Positions 10,344 to 17,440 of a stretch of DNA of 50,023 nucleotides are shown piece after piece. Position 1 is the stretch's first letter. Every line of letters starts with the position of its first letter. The translations under genes were made by a program, and so were the position numbers. Below the pieces are notes generated by a model. It worked only from the letters and a program-made list of their open reading frames with translations, was not told the DNA's origin and did no database searches. The DNA is from an uncultured Myxococcaceae bacterium (GTDB lineage: Bacteria; Myxococcota_A; Polyangia; Polyangiales; Ga0077539). Where the stretch lies: assembly GCA_945952225.1 (NCBI GenBank), contig CAMFHP010000059.1, positions 1 to 50,023 on the forward strand. The letters run 5' to 3'.

Positions 10344-10643
10344 TCACACGATCTGCTTGAGCGTGTGCTGAAAGGCCTTCTGCACCTTGATCTTCACCTT
10401 GAGGCTTTCGAACTCGCCCTGGAGCACGGGCACGAAGGTGAGCGCCACGCCCTCGGGGTGCGCGGGCGAGGGCTCGACGTACTTCGCGCCGTAGTACCAG
10501 GTCTCGGTGATCGTGGCGGCCTTCTGGGCCTCGACGAGCGCGACGGGAACGCCGTTCTGCTCGATGCGGTACCAGGCCCAGCCGGGGTTGATCTGAAGAG
10601 GCACGGTGCTCCCCGTTGGGAGCTTGTCGGTGGGATCGCTCAT
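10344..10643 (-). CDS. 99-aa protein downstream of PARP, unknown
   Basis: 99 aa from ATG 10643, 28 nt after the PARP stop. No signal peptide or membrane helix. Composition suggests a compact soluble beta/alpha domain: an N-terminal WAWYRIEQNGVPVALVEA, a central TETWYYGAKYVEP, then hydrophobic strands (VALTFVPVLQGEF) and a Lys-rich amphipathic C-terminus (LKVKIKVQKAFQHTLKQIV). I do not recognise the family. It has its own -10-like TAGGCA 8 nt before the ATG, so it may be transcribed leaderless in addition to read-through from PARP. Its tight linkage makes it a candidate accessory factor or substrate of the ADP-ribosylation cassette, but this is inference. Confidence 0.78.
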   Translation of the reverse strand: MSDPTDKLPTGSTVPLQINPGWAWYRIEQNGVPVALVEAQKAATITETWYYGAKYVEPSPAHPEGVALTFVPVLQGEFESLKVKIKVQKAFQHTLKQIV

Positions 10644-10651
10644 GCCCGAAG

Positions 10652-10680
10652 TGCCTACTCCGGGCGCGCGATCATTTGAA
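10652..10680 (-). promoter_or_regulatory. Putative internal promoter of the 99-aa gene
   Basis: TTCAAA (10680-10675), 17 nt, then TAGGCA (10657-10652), then 8 nt to ATG 10643. The -35 overlaps the last codons and stop of the PARP gene. Confidence 0.4.
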
Positions 10681-12147
10681 GCCGACTTCGACGATGGCGA
10701 CGCGGCGCGAGGCGTTCTCGTCGAAGGTCACCACCTCGTCGTTGGCGAGCGACTGGTGCCCCCACGCCTCGGCGTAGATGTAGTCGTGACCGGGGTCGGG
10801 CGCGGGCTTGTCCCAGCAGACCGTGTGCGTCACCTCGGGCACGCCGAGGCTCAGCTCTTCGAGGAACATGTACCCGCGGTCCGCGGTGTTGCCGTTGCCG
10901 TAGTAGGCCCCGCGGAGCGACGTGTAGTTCATGCTCTTGAGCGCGCCGTTCCAGCGCTGGTAGGTCTTGCCCTTCGAGTCCTTGCGCTTGTCGCCGGCGT
11001 CGGCCCAGCAGGGCGTGTGGTAGATGCCGAGGCCGAAGGTCTTGCCCGTGATGTGCACGCCCTTCGGGAGGTTCTGCGGCATCCGCAGGCCCATCTTGCA
11101 GATGCCCATGATGTTCTCGGTCCGCGTGCCGTGCCATCCCCACGTGCGGCCCGTGGCGCCGGGCTTCGACTCCACCGTCGCGGCGAAGCTGTCGAAGGCC
11201 GACCTGCGCCCCTGCTGCTCGCACTTCCACAGCCGGTACATCTTCACCTGGCCGTGGAAGTTCGAGTTCACCGGCGACTGACCCTTCTCGAAGAGTCCCT
11301 TCACGAGCTTGTAGAAGTCATCGCTCGGGTCGACGTGGGCGATGTCGCACTTGAGACCGTCGTACCAGACCTCCGTGGGGTCTTCGTACTCGGCGGCCGC
11401 GGCGAACACGTCCTTCTGGAGCACGGCGTCGCGGAGCAGGGTGATGAACTTCCGCTGCTCCTCGATGCGCTCCTTCGAGTTGAGAAGGATCTGATCGAGG
11501 TCGAGCTTGCCCTTCTTGCGGGCGAAATCGATGTTGCGGGGAATGTTCGAAAGGAACCCGTTGGTGAGCTCCACGAAGTCGTTCTTCGTGGCCTTCTTGC
11601 CGCTGTTGAGCAGCTTCTCGGCCTCTTCGAGAATGTCCGCGCCCTTGTCGAGCTGCGAGTCGTGGAGGTTGCCGAGGGGCGCATCCTTCGTGGCCCCCGC
11701 CGACGAGGAGAGTCCCGCGGCCACCGCCTGCCCGGTGCTGTTGTAGAGCAGCTTGAGCAGGTTCTCGACCTCGGGGTGAAAGTCCCTCGTGCGCGGGGCC
11801 TTCTGCTTCCTGGGCGCATCGACCACGACGCCCGCCGCGGCCGCCTTGGCCTTCTCGTCGGACTCCTTGCGCATCTCGATCTTCGTGTAGCCCTTGTCGG
11901 TCTTCTCCTTGACCTTCTTGTTCATCACGGCCTGCGCCGCCGCGAGGCTCGACGCGCCGACGGTCTGCGTCTGCCCGGCCTGACCCACGCGCCCGTAGTT
12001 GAACACCACGGAGTACGACCCGTTGCCGAGGTCGTGGATCTGCGCCTTGTAGAACTTGTTCGAACCGAGCGAGGTGGCGCCGGTCTTCTTGCCCGTGAGG
12101 TCGGTCCAGTTGAGCGTGACCTCATCGACGATCTTCGGGTCCGTCAT
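10672..12147 (-). CDS. WGR-domain poly(ADP-ribose) polymerase (eukaryote-type PARP)
   Basis: Transfers ADP-ribose from NAD+ to acceptors, releasing nicotinamide. 491 aa with the complete three-domain plan of PARP2/PARP3. A WGR domain spans about 10-90 (YGRVGQAGQ, with Tyr replacing the Trp of the namesake WGR). The alpha-helical PARP regulatory domain spans about 123-245 (FHPEVENLLKLLY, APLGNLHDSQLDKG, ELTNGFLSNIPRN). The catalytic domain covers about 255-491. The H-Y-E triad is intact: H339 in WHGTRTEN, Y376 in FGLGIYHTP and E471 in NDEVVTF. The Glu indicates chain-elongating polymerase potential. Upstream AGGAA lies 9 nt before the ATG. The 85-nt gap to the upstream regulator-like gene is pyrimidine-rich. 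WGR domains bind DNA breaks in eukaryotes, so DNA-damage activation is likely but inferred. No macrodomain or PARG hydrolase is encoded in this window. Confidence 0.95.
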   Translation of the reverse strand: MTDPKIVDEVTLNWTDLTGKKTGATSLGSNKFYKAQIHDLGNGSYSVVFNYGRVGQAGQTQTVGASSLAAAQAVMNKKVKEKTDKGYTKIEMRKESDEKAKAAAAGVVVDAPRKQKAPRTRDFHPEVENLLKLLYNSTGQAVAAGLSSSAGATKDAPLGNLHDSQLDKGADILEEAEKLLNSGKKATKNDFVELTNGFLSNIPRNIDFARKKGKLDLDQILLNSKERIEEQRKFITLLRDAVLQKDVFAAAAEYEDPTEVWYDGLKCDIAHVDPSDDFYKLVKGLFEKGQSPVNSNFHGQVKMYRLWKCEQQGRRSAFDSFAATVESKPGATGRTWGWHGTRTENIMGICKMGLRMPQNLPKGVHITGKTFGLGIYHTPCWADAGDKRKDSKGKTYQRWNGALKSMNYTSLRGAYYGNGNTADRGYMFLEELSLGVPEVTHTVCWDKPAPDPGHDYIYAEAWGHQSLANDEVVTFDENASRRVAIVEVGFK

Positions 12148-12232
12148 GGCGGTGCGTTCCTGAGCGGGGATGTGCTGTGAAGGGGAGAAGAGACAGAGAC
12201 GAAGGGAGCGCAGGCGGAGGCGACGGAGACTC

Positions 12233-12901
12233 TCAGTGCCGCACGAGCTCGACGCGGCCCGAGTACACCCGCGCCACGAGCTTGTCGCCGTTGGAGAACA
12301 CCGACGAGATGAGCCCGCGCGGTACGTGAAGCAGCGACGGGTGCTCGTACTCGATGGTGTTCGCGAGCGCGTCGTCGTCGTCGGTCTCCGGCGCCTCGGT
12401 GATCACCACCTTGCCGTGCTCCGTGTCGACGTACGCGTAGAGCACCTCGCCCACCACGCCCGCGTTGAGAAGAATCTGCCGCGCCACACGCGCGCGGCCG
12501 TCACGGCCCACGGGCACCGGGGTCTCGGTGGTGTGCGCGGTGATGTTCATGTCGTCGTTGCGCGAGGTGCTGGTGCTCACGGGCGGGATCGCGAGCTGGT
12601 TGCGCATCGAGTCGTCGTAGAGCGACGGCGAGTGCTCGGGGAGGTGATAGAGGTACGCCTGCGTCGGGGTCTTTCCATCGGCCAGCACGTCGATGAGCGA
12701 GTGCTGGTAGTCGCCCATCGCGTGACGCTCGAAGAGCTCGCGCACGAGCGGAGACACCTCGCGGTGGCGCACCGTCGGGAGCGTGGTCTTCACCGCGTTC
12801 GACACGTCGAGGGCCGTGAAGAGCGCGCCCTGCGCCGTGAAGTTGTCGACCACGCGCTGCGTGACCGCCCGGAGGGTCTTGTCGTCGGTTTTCGAGGTCA
12901 T
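12233..12901 (-). CDS. Putative DNA-binding regulator: FTALDVSNAVK domain plus AbrB-like repeats
   Basis: 222 aa from ATG 12901 (in-frame ATG 12913 is also possible). The N-terminal ~85 residues contain LFTALDVSNAVK, VRHREVSPLVRELFERH and a Tyr/His-rich end. I recall this as a conserved bacterial module of unknown function with a winged-helix-like secondary structure. The C-terminal part has two consecutive segments resembling AbrB/SpoVT swapped-hairpin folds: PVGRDGRARVARQILLNAGV with KVVIT, and then EHPSLLHVPRGLISSVF with a strand VARVYSGRVELV. A central Ser/Thr-rich linker (PPVSTSTS) separates the halves. It is probably a transcription factor. It lies 85 nt upstream of PARP on the same strand, and its own promoter region carries an 8-bp direct repeat. 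Regulation of the PARP gene is inference. Confidence 0.72.
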   Translation of the reverse strand: MTSKTDDKTLRAVTQRVVDNFTAQGALFTALDVSNAVKTTLPTVRHREVSPLVRELFERHAMGDYQHSLIDVLADGKTPTQAYLYHLPEHSPSLYDDSMRNQLAIPPVSTSTSRNDDMNITAHTTETPVPVGRDGRARVARQILLNAGVVGEVLYAYVDTEHGKVVITEAPETDDDDALANTIEYEHPSLLHVPRGLISSVFSNGDKLVARVYSGRVELVRH

Positions 12902-12934
12902 GGCGGGGCCCATGAGTCACGCAGAGAACACCGG

Positions 12935-12966
12935 GTGTCAAGCGAGTCGGGACATACCGTGTCAAG
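12935..12966. promoter_or_regulatory. 8-bp direct repeat with TTGACA boxes between regulator and MATE genes
   Basis: GTGTCAAG occurs at 12935-12942 and 12959-12966, exactly 24 bp apart. Read on the minus strand each is CTTGACAC and contains a perfect TTGACA -35 hexamer pointing at the regulator-PARP genes. The proximal TTGACA has only a poor -10 (GACTCA) 17 nt downstream. It could be a promoter, an autoregulatory operator, or both. Confidence 0.4.
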
Positions 12967-13041
12967 GCTCACAACCCGTGCGACCGCGCCATCGCTGGCG
13001 TGCCTCGAAGAGACAATGGTACGAGGCCGCACCCCATCGCC

Positions 13042-14418
13042 ATGAGCACCCTGCGACGACTCCAGAACGATCTCTCCGGTGAGTGGGGTCCCACGCTCCG
13101 ACTCGCGGGTCCCGTGATGCTCGGGTACGTGGGCATGATGCTCATGGGCATCGTCGACACGCTGCTCGTGGGCTCGCTCGGCTCCGCCGCGGTGGGCGCC
13201 GTCGGCGTCGGAACGTCGGTGTTCGGCGTGGCCTTTCTCTTCGGCCTGGGACTGCTCCTCGGCGTCGACCGTCAGGTGGCCGTGGCCGTGGGCGCCGACC
13301 GCCCCGACGACGTGGCCCGCGCGTACACGCACGGCGTGGGGCTCGCGGTGGTGGTCTCGCTGCCGCTCATCGCGGTTCTTCTGATGGTGGCCGACCGGCT
13401 CACCGAGCTGCGCGTCGACCCGGCGCTCGTGCCCCTCGCGTCGGCGTGGATCAAGGTCGGCGCGTGGAGCCTGCTGCCCGCGCTGGTCTTCACGGCGCTG
13501 CGGCAGAGCCTCCAGGCGCTCGGCGACACGCGCGCGGCCACGGCCATCATGCTCGCGGCCAACCTGGTCAACGGCTTCTTCAACGTCGCGCTCATCCACG
13601 GTCGCTTCGGAATGCCCGCGCTCGGCATCGCCGGGAGCGCCTGGGCCACCGTGCTCGCGCGGGTCTTCACCGTGGTGCTCCTCCTCGCGTGGAGCTTCAC
13701 GCGCGGCCCCGACCTGAGCCGCTGGGACCGTCGCTTCCACTGGCCCACGCTGCGCGAGCTGCTCCGCCTCGGAGGCCCCGCGGGCGTGCAGCTCGTGTTC
13801 GAGGGCGGGGTCTTCTCGCTCGCGACGCTGCTCTGCGCGCGGCTCGGTCCCACGGCGGCGGCGGCGCACAACGTCGCGCTCCAGGTGGCGAGCTTCACGT
13901 TCATGATCCCGCTCGGCGTGAGCGCCGCGGGCTCGGTGCGCGTGGGCAACGCGCTCGGTCGCGAAGACCTCCGCGGGGCTGCGCGGGCGGGGTGGTCCGC
14001 GGTGGTGCTCGGCGCGACCTTCATGGCCCTTTCGGGGGTGATGCTCCTCGCGGCCTCGCACCTCATCGTGACGGCCTTCGGCCTCGATGCGCCCGCGCAG
14101 GCGCTCGCCCGCTCGCTGCTCCTCTGCGCGGCGCTCTTTCAGCTCTTCGACGGCTGTCAGGTCACGCTCTCGGGCGTGCTCCGCGGATCGGGCGACACCG
14201 TGGCGAGCATGGTCGCAAACCTCGTGGGCCACTGGTTCGTGGGGCTCCCCGTGGGCTACTCGCTGGCCTTCTTCGCGGGCCTCGGCGCCGTGGGGCTCTG
14301 GGTGGGGCTCGCGACGGGTCTCGGCACCGTGGCGCTCTCGCTGCTGCTGCTCTGGCGCCGTCGCATCGGACGCATCGTGCGCGGCGAGATCGTGGCCGTG
14401 CCCGCCGAAGGGCACTGA
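13042..14418 (+). CDS. MATE-family multidrug/toxin efflux transporter
   Basis: 458 aa from ATG 13042. An upstream in-frame start at 13000 would add only a non-hydrophobic tail. Twelve hydrophobic helices are evident, in two homologous halves of six. Diagnostic MATE motifs include LRLAGPVMLGYVGMMLMGIVD in helices 1-2, VGSLGSAAVGAVGVG, and the second-half counterpart around LAAHNVALQVASFTFMIPLG and VRVGNALGREDLRGA. It would export cationic drugs or metabolites using a Na+ or H+ gradient. It is divergent from the regulator/PARP genes with about 140 bp between starts. Sharing of the direct-repeat control region is possible. Its stop is 15 nt from the convergent zinc-ribbon gene. Confidence 0.93.
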   Translation: MSTLRRLQNDLSGEWGPTLRLAGPVMLGYVGMMLMGIVDTLLVGSLGSAAVGAVGVGTSVFGVAFLFGLGLLLGVDRQVAVAVGADRPDDVARAYTHGVGLAVVVSLPLIAVLLMVADRLTELRVDPALVPLASAWIKVGAWSLLPALVFTALRQSLQALGDTRAATAIMLAANLVNGFFNVALIHGRFGMPALGIAGSAWATVLARVFTVVLLLAWSFTRGPDLSRWDRRFHWPTLRELLRLGGPAGVQLVFEGGVFSLATLLCARLGPTAAAAHNVALQVASFTFMIPLGVSAAGSVRVGNALGREDLRGAARAGWSAVVLGATFMALSGVMLLAASHLIVTAFGLDAPAQALARSLLLCAALFQLFDGCQVTLSGVLRGSGDTVASMVANLVGHWFVGLPVGYSLAFFAGLGAVGLWVGLATGLGTVALSLLLLWRRRIGRIVRGEIVAVPAEGH

Positions 14419-14433
14419 CCTCCGCGGTCGGAG

Positions 14434-14754
14434 TCAGCGCTTCGGCACCGTTGCGGTCGGGGTCGCGGGCGCGGTCGCGGTGCTCGCATCGGACTGCGCG
14501 GTCGTCGTGCGGGCGGGCGCCACGGGCGGCGGCGCTTCGGCGGGCGCGATGGACTCGGGCGGCGGACCGCCGTAGCGCACGGCGAGGGGGCATCCCGCGA
14601 GGGTGAAGGCCGTCGCGGCGACGAGTGCGGCGCGCGAGCGCGTGGGCACACGGTCTTCGACGGGAGACGCGGGCGCGCGGGCCGCAAGGCAGAAGGGGCA
14701 GCGCGCTTCGTGGGTGCGGAGGTGCCGTCCGCAGGCGTCGCAGGGGGTGAGCAT
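14434..14754 (-). CDS. Small zinc-ribbon protein with internal lipobox-like segment
   Basis: 106 aa from ATG 14754. An upstream extension in the same frame is not supported. The N-terminus is a four-Cys zinc ribbon, CDACGRHL then CPFC at residues 5-22. A basic stretch (PTRSR) and a hydrophobic helix ALVAATAFTLAGC follow, ending in a lipobox-like LAGC. The rest is Pro/Ala/Thr-rich with RYGGPPPE. The combination of a cytosolic-type zinc ribbon before a lipobox or TM segment recurs in small proteins of Polyangia as far as I remember, but its function is unknown. The lipobox may be fortuitous, in which case it is a single-pass protein with an exported low-complexity tail. Confidence 0.65.
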   Translation of the reverse strand: MLTPCDACGRHLRTHEARCPFCLAARAPASPVEDRVPTRSRAALVAATAFTLAGCPLAVRYGGPPPESIAPAEAPPPVAPARTTTAQSDASTATAPATPTATVPKR

Positions 14755-14812
14755 GGTGCGTCCGAAGGTGCCACAGGTCGCTTCGCCACCGCACCGCGCG
14801 AAGTGGACACCT

Positions 14813-15808
14813 GTGCGGAGAGTGCGCTCTTGTTCGCGCGTCGTGCGAGCGTTGCGGTCGGTGCCGGTGTGCGTGCTGTTGGGGCTCTGGGCGTGGGCGC
14901 ACACGCCGCCACGCGCGGCGCTCACCGGCGAGAACCCGCGCGAGGCCGGGCACCACCACCGTCACCGTCACCACCGCGAAGACCGCGATGGAACCACGGA
15001 GGCACCCACCGTCCGCGAGGCGCCGTCGCCCGCGCCCGAGGCGCCATCGCCCGCGCCCGAGACGTCCCCGCACGAGCGCACCGAGGGATGCCCCGCGGGG
15101 ATGCTGCGGGTGACGGGCGCGTACTGCGACGACGCGCACCAGCGCTGCGAGGAGATGGACGACGACGGACGCGAGCGCTGCCTGCGCTTCCGCAAGCCCG
15201 CGCGCTGCGGGAGCCGACACACGCGACCCATGGACTTCTGCATCGACCGCTACGAGTGGCCCAACCGCGAGGGCGTGCTCCCGCAGGTGCTCTCGTCGTG
15301 GAACGACGCCGCTGCGGCCTGCGCCTCCCTCGGTCGACGGCTCTGCACCGAAGACGAGTGGACCCTCGCGTGTGAGGGCGACGCGATGCAGCCCTATCCC
15401 TACGGCTACGTGCGCGACGAGACCGCGTGCAACATCGACCGCCACAACCTCCCCTACGACCACGGGGCCGTGTCGGGCGACGACCGCGCGCGCGCCGACG
15501 CCGAGATGATGCGGGTGTCGCAGGCGCGACCGAGCGGCGCGTTTCCGCGGTGCGTGTCGCCCTACGGCGTGCGCGACATGACCGGCAACGTCGACGAGTG
15601 GGCGGTGAGCCGTACGGGGGAGCCGTTCCGCTCGGTGCTCAAGGGAGGCTACTGGGGGCGCATCCGGGCGCGCTGTCGTCCCGCCACGCGGCGTCACGAC
15701 GAGGGCTTTCGGTACTACCAGATCGGCTTTCGGTGCTGCGCGGAGGCGGGGAGAACGGACGGCGGGCGCGCGGGCGCGACGGTCACGGCGAGCGTCGCGC
15801 CGCGGTGA
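14813..15808 (+). CDS. Exported FGE/sulfatase-modifying-factor-like protein with His-rich linker
   Basis: 331 aa from GTG 14813. Later in-frame GTG codons at 14822 and 14843 are equally possible because they precede the signal helix VPVCVLLGLWAWAH. After the signal comes an unusual His-rich stretch HHHRHRHHRED, then Pro/Ala/Glu repeats APSPAPE. The FGE-like (SUMF1/EgtB/PvdO) domain runs from about residue 140 to the end. Its motifs are FCIDRYEWPNREG, ASLGRRLCTEDEW, YPYGY, SPYGVRDMTGNVDEW, and VLKGGYWG with a closing CRPATRRHDEGF. In these exported homologues the domain often serves a structural or oxidative role. True formylglycine-generating activity cannot be assumed. The many Cys suggest disulphides. 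The stop is 9 nt from a convergent gene. Confidence 0.85.
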   Translation: MRRVRSCSRVVRALRSVPVCVLLGLWAWAHTPPRAALTGENPREAGHHHRHRHHREDRDGTTEAPTVREAPSPAPEAPSPAPETSPHERTEGCPAGMLRVTGAYCDDAHQRCEEMDDDGRERCLRFRKPARCGSRHTRPMDFCIDRYEWPNREGVLPQVLSSWNDAAAACASLGRRLCTEDEWTLACEGDAMQPYPYGYVRDETACNIDRHNLPYDHGAVSGDDRARADAEMMRVSQARPSGAFPRCVSPYGVRDMTGNVDEWAVSRTGEPFRSVLKGGYWGRIRARCRPATRRHDEGFRYYQIGFRCCAEAGRTDGGRAGATVTASVAPR

Positions 15809-15817
15809 CGGAGCACG

Positions 15818-16549
15818 TCACGGCGAGGCGAAGGCCTGCACGCCGATGTCGCCGCCGCCCGAGTACATGATGATCTCGACCTGGAAGGTGCCGTTCCACG
15901 TCGGGCAGAGCTGACGGTTGAGACCGAGCACGGGGAAGTTGTCGGTCGCGACGTCCTGGTCGACGACGTTGTTGTTCATGTCGCGGATGCGCAGGTCGAG
16001 GTCCTGCACGCCGGGGCCGCCGACGCCGATGATGCGGTAGCAGCGTCCGGGGGCGATCTGCACGGTCACGAACTGGTGCTGCCCCTGGCCCATCTGCGCG
16101 CGGTAGAGCTGCGTCACGGGGAAGTACCCCGCCGCGAACTGCCGGGCGCGCATGGTCATGTTGTACGAGACGAAGTCGTTCTGCGCGTAGCCGTCGGTGA
16201 CCCAGCCGTTGCCCACGGCCACACCGGCGCCCATGCCGACGCCCACGCCGACGCCCACGCCCGCGTTCACCTGCACGCCACCGCCGACGACGGGCTGCGG
16301 CGCCTGGTAGACCGGCTGCTGCTGCACGTACGTGGGCTGCTGCTGCACGTAGACGGGCTGGGGCTGGGCGTACACGGGCTGGGGCTGGGCGTACACGGGC
16401 TGCGTCTGCACCGTGGTGGTGCCCGGCTGCACGTTGATGGTGCCCGCCGTGCGGATCGGGGTCGTGCGAACGACACAGTGGTTCAGGGCGAGTCCGCCCA
16501 CGAGGGTGACGGCGGCGCGGACGGCGAAGGCGAGCTTGGAAGACGACAT
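15818..16549 (-). CDS. Secreted QPVY-repeat protein with C-terminal beta domain
   Basis: 243 aa from ATG 16549, preceded by AGGAG eight nt upstream. Probable signal peptide (VRAAVTLVGGLALNH). Residues about 45-85 are a Gln/Pro/Val/Tyr repeat built from QPVYAQP and QPVYVQQ units. A Gly/Val stretch alternating GVGVGVGVG follows, then a folded domain from about 115 to the end, with FVTVQIAPGRCYRIIGVGGPG and VQDLDLRIRD. This resembles a jelly-roll or pre-peptidase-like beta sandwich. I do not recognise a precise family. Low-complexity QPVY tracts are common in exported myxobacterial proteins and suggest an extended surface spacer. Upstream lies a large non-coding region with a 42-bp repeat array. 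Confidence 0.82.
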   Translation of the reverse strand: MSSSKLAFAVRAAVTLVGGLALNHCVVRTTPIRTAGTINVQPGTTTVQTQPVYAQPQPVYAQPQPVYVQQQPTYVQQQPVYQAPQPVVGGGVQVNAGVGVGVGVGMGAGVAVGNGWVTDGYAQNDFVSYNMTMRARQFAAGYFPVTQLYRAQMGQGQHQFVTVQIAPGRCYRIIGVGGPGVQDLDLRIRDMNNNVVDQDVATDNFPVLGLNRQLCPTWNGTFQVEIIMYSGGGDIGVQAFASP

Positions 16550-16774
16550 CGATACGACTCCTGTGAAAGCGCGGGGACGAACCCGAAGCGGCGTGTGGAC
16601 GCAGGGAGGGCCTCGGATGTTCTCGCCGGGCCGATGCCCTCGCTCCGAGCACCCCGAGGGCGCGCAGCGGCCCTTCTACGCCGCAGGGCCCCGAGACCTT
16701 GCGGGTGTACCTACAAGAATCGTCGCCCCGCGGGGAAGCGCCATCACGCCGGGAACGGTCGCCCGGCGAAACGA

Positions 16775-17361
16775 GACCTCCGAGGTCCCCGGGTGATGGT
16801 CGAGCATCGGGAAATGACCTCCGAGGTCACCGGGTCGATGGTCGAGCATCGAAAATTGACCTCCGAGGTCACCGGGTCGATGGTCGAGCATCGAAAATAG
16901 GTGAAATTGGTCAACCGGGTGATGGTCGAGCATCGAAAATAGACGAAATTGGTCAACCGGGTGATGGTCGAGCATCGACGGGCGACCTCCGAGGTCACCG
17001 GGTGATGGTCGAGCATCGACGGGCGACCGGAGCGGGGCGGCGGGTCGACGGTCGAGCGTTCGGTTTTCGGGTCGGCGGGCTCGGAGTCGACGGTCGAGCG
17101 TTCGGTGTTCGGGTCGACGGGCTCGGTGTCGACGGTCGAGCGTTCCCGGTCTCGGGTCGGCGGGCTCGGTGTTGACGGTCGAGCGTTCGGTTTTCGGGTC
17201 GGCGGGCTCGGTGTTGACGGTCGAGCGTTCCCGGGTCGGGTCGGCGGGCTCCGGGGTACGGTCGAGCGTTCCCGTTCGGGTCGGCGGGCTCCGGGGTACG
17301 GTCGAGCGTTCCCGTTCGGGTCGGCGGGCTCCGGGGTACGGTCGAGCGTTCGGTGGCCGTG
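16775..17361. repeat. Array of fourteen ~42-bp degenerate direct repeats, non-coding
   Basis: The core GGTCGAGC begins at 16798, 16840, 16882, 16924, 16966, 17007, 17050, 17092, 17134, 17177, 17219, 17260, 17300 and 17340, so intervals are 40-43 bp and mostly exactly 42. Three unit types are seen. Type A1 (left) carries a perfect 6-1-6 inverted repeat GACCTC-C-GAGGTC (16775, 16816, 16858, 16984). Type A2 (two units) replaces it with TTGGTCAA (16907, 16949). Type B (right, from 17050) has GAGCGTTC and a GGGTCGGCGGGCTC spacer. The array fills most of the 890-bp gap between the QPVY-repeat gene and nicotinamidase. The flanks 16550-16774 and 17362-17440 show nothing recognisable. There are no unique spacers, so it is not CRISPR. 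Confidence 0.95.
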
Positions 17362-17440
17362 CGGAGCGATGGGGGGGCGAGCGGTCGGTGTCGGTCGCGG
17401 TCGTGGCGCTCGGTTCTCCGCGCGGTGTCGTCGCGAGGAT

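Noticed and set aside
16775-17361. CRISPR-like array
   Set aside because: Repeats are contiguous and degenerate with no unique spacers, no leader and no cas genes; unit classes differ along the array.
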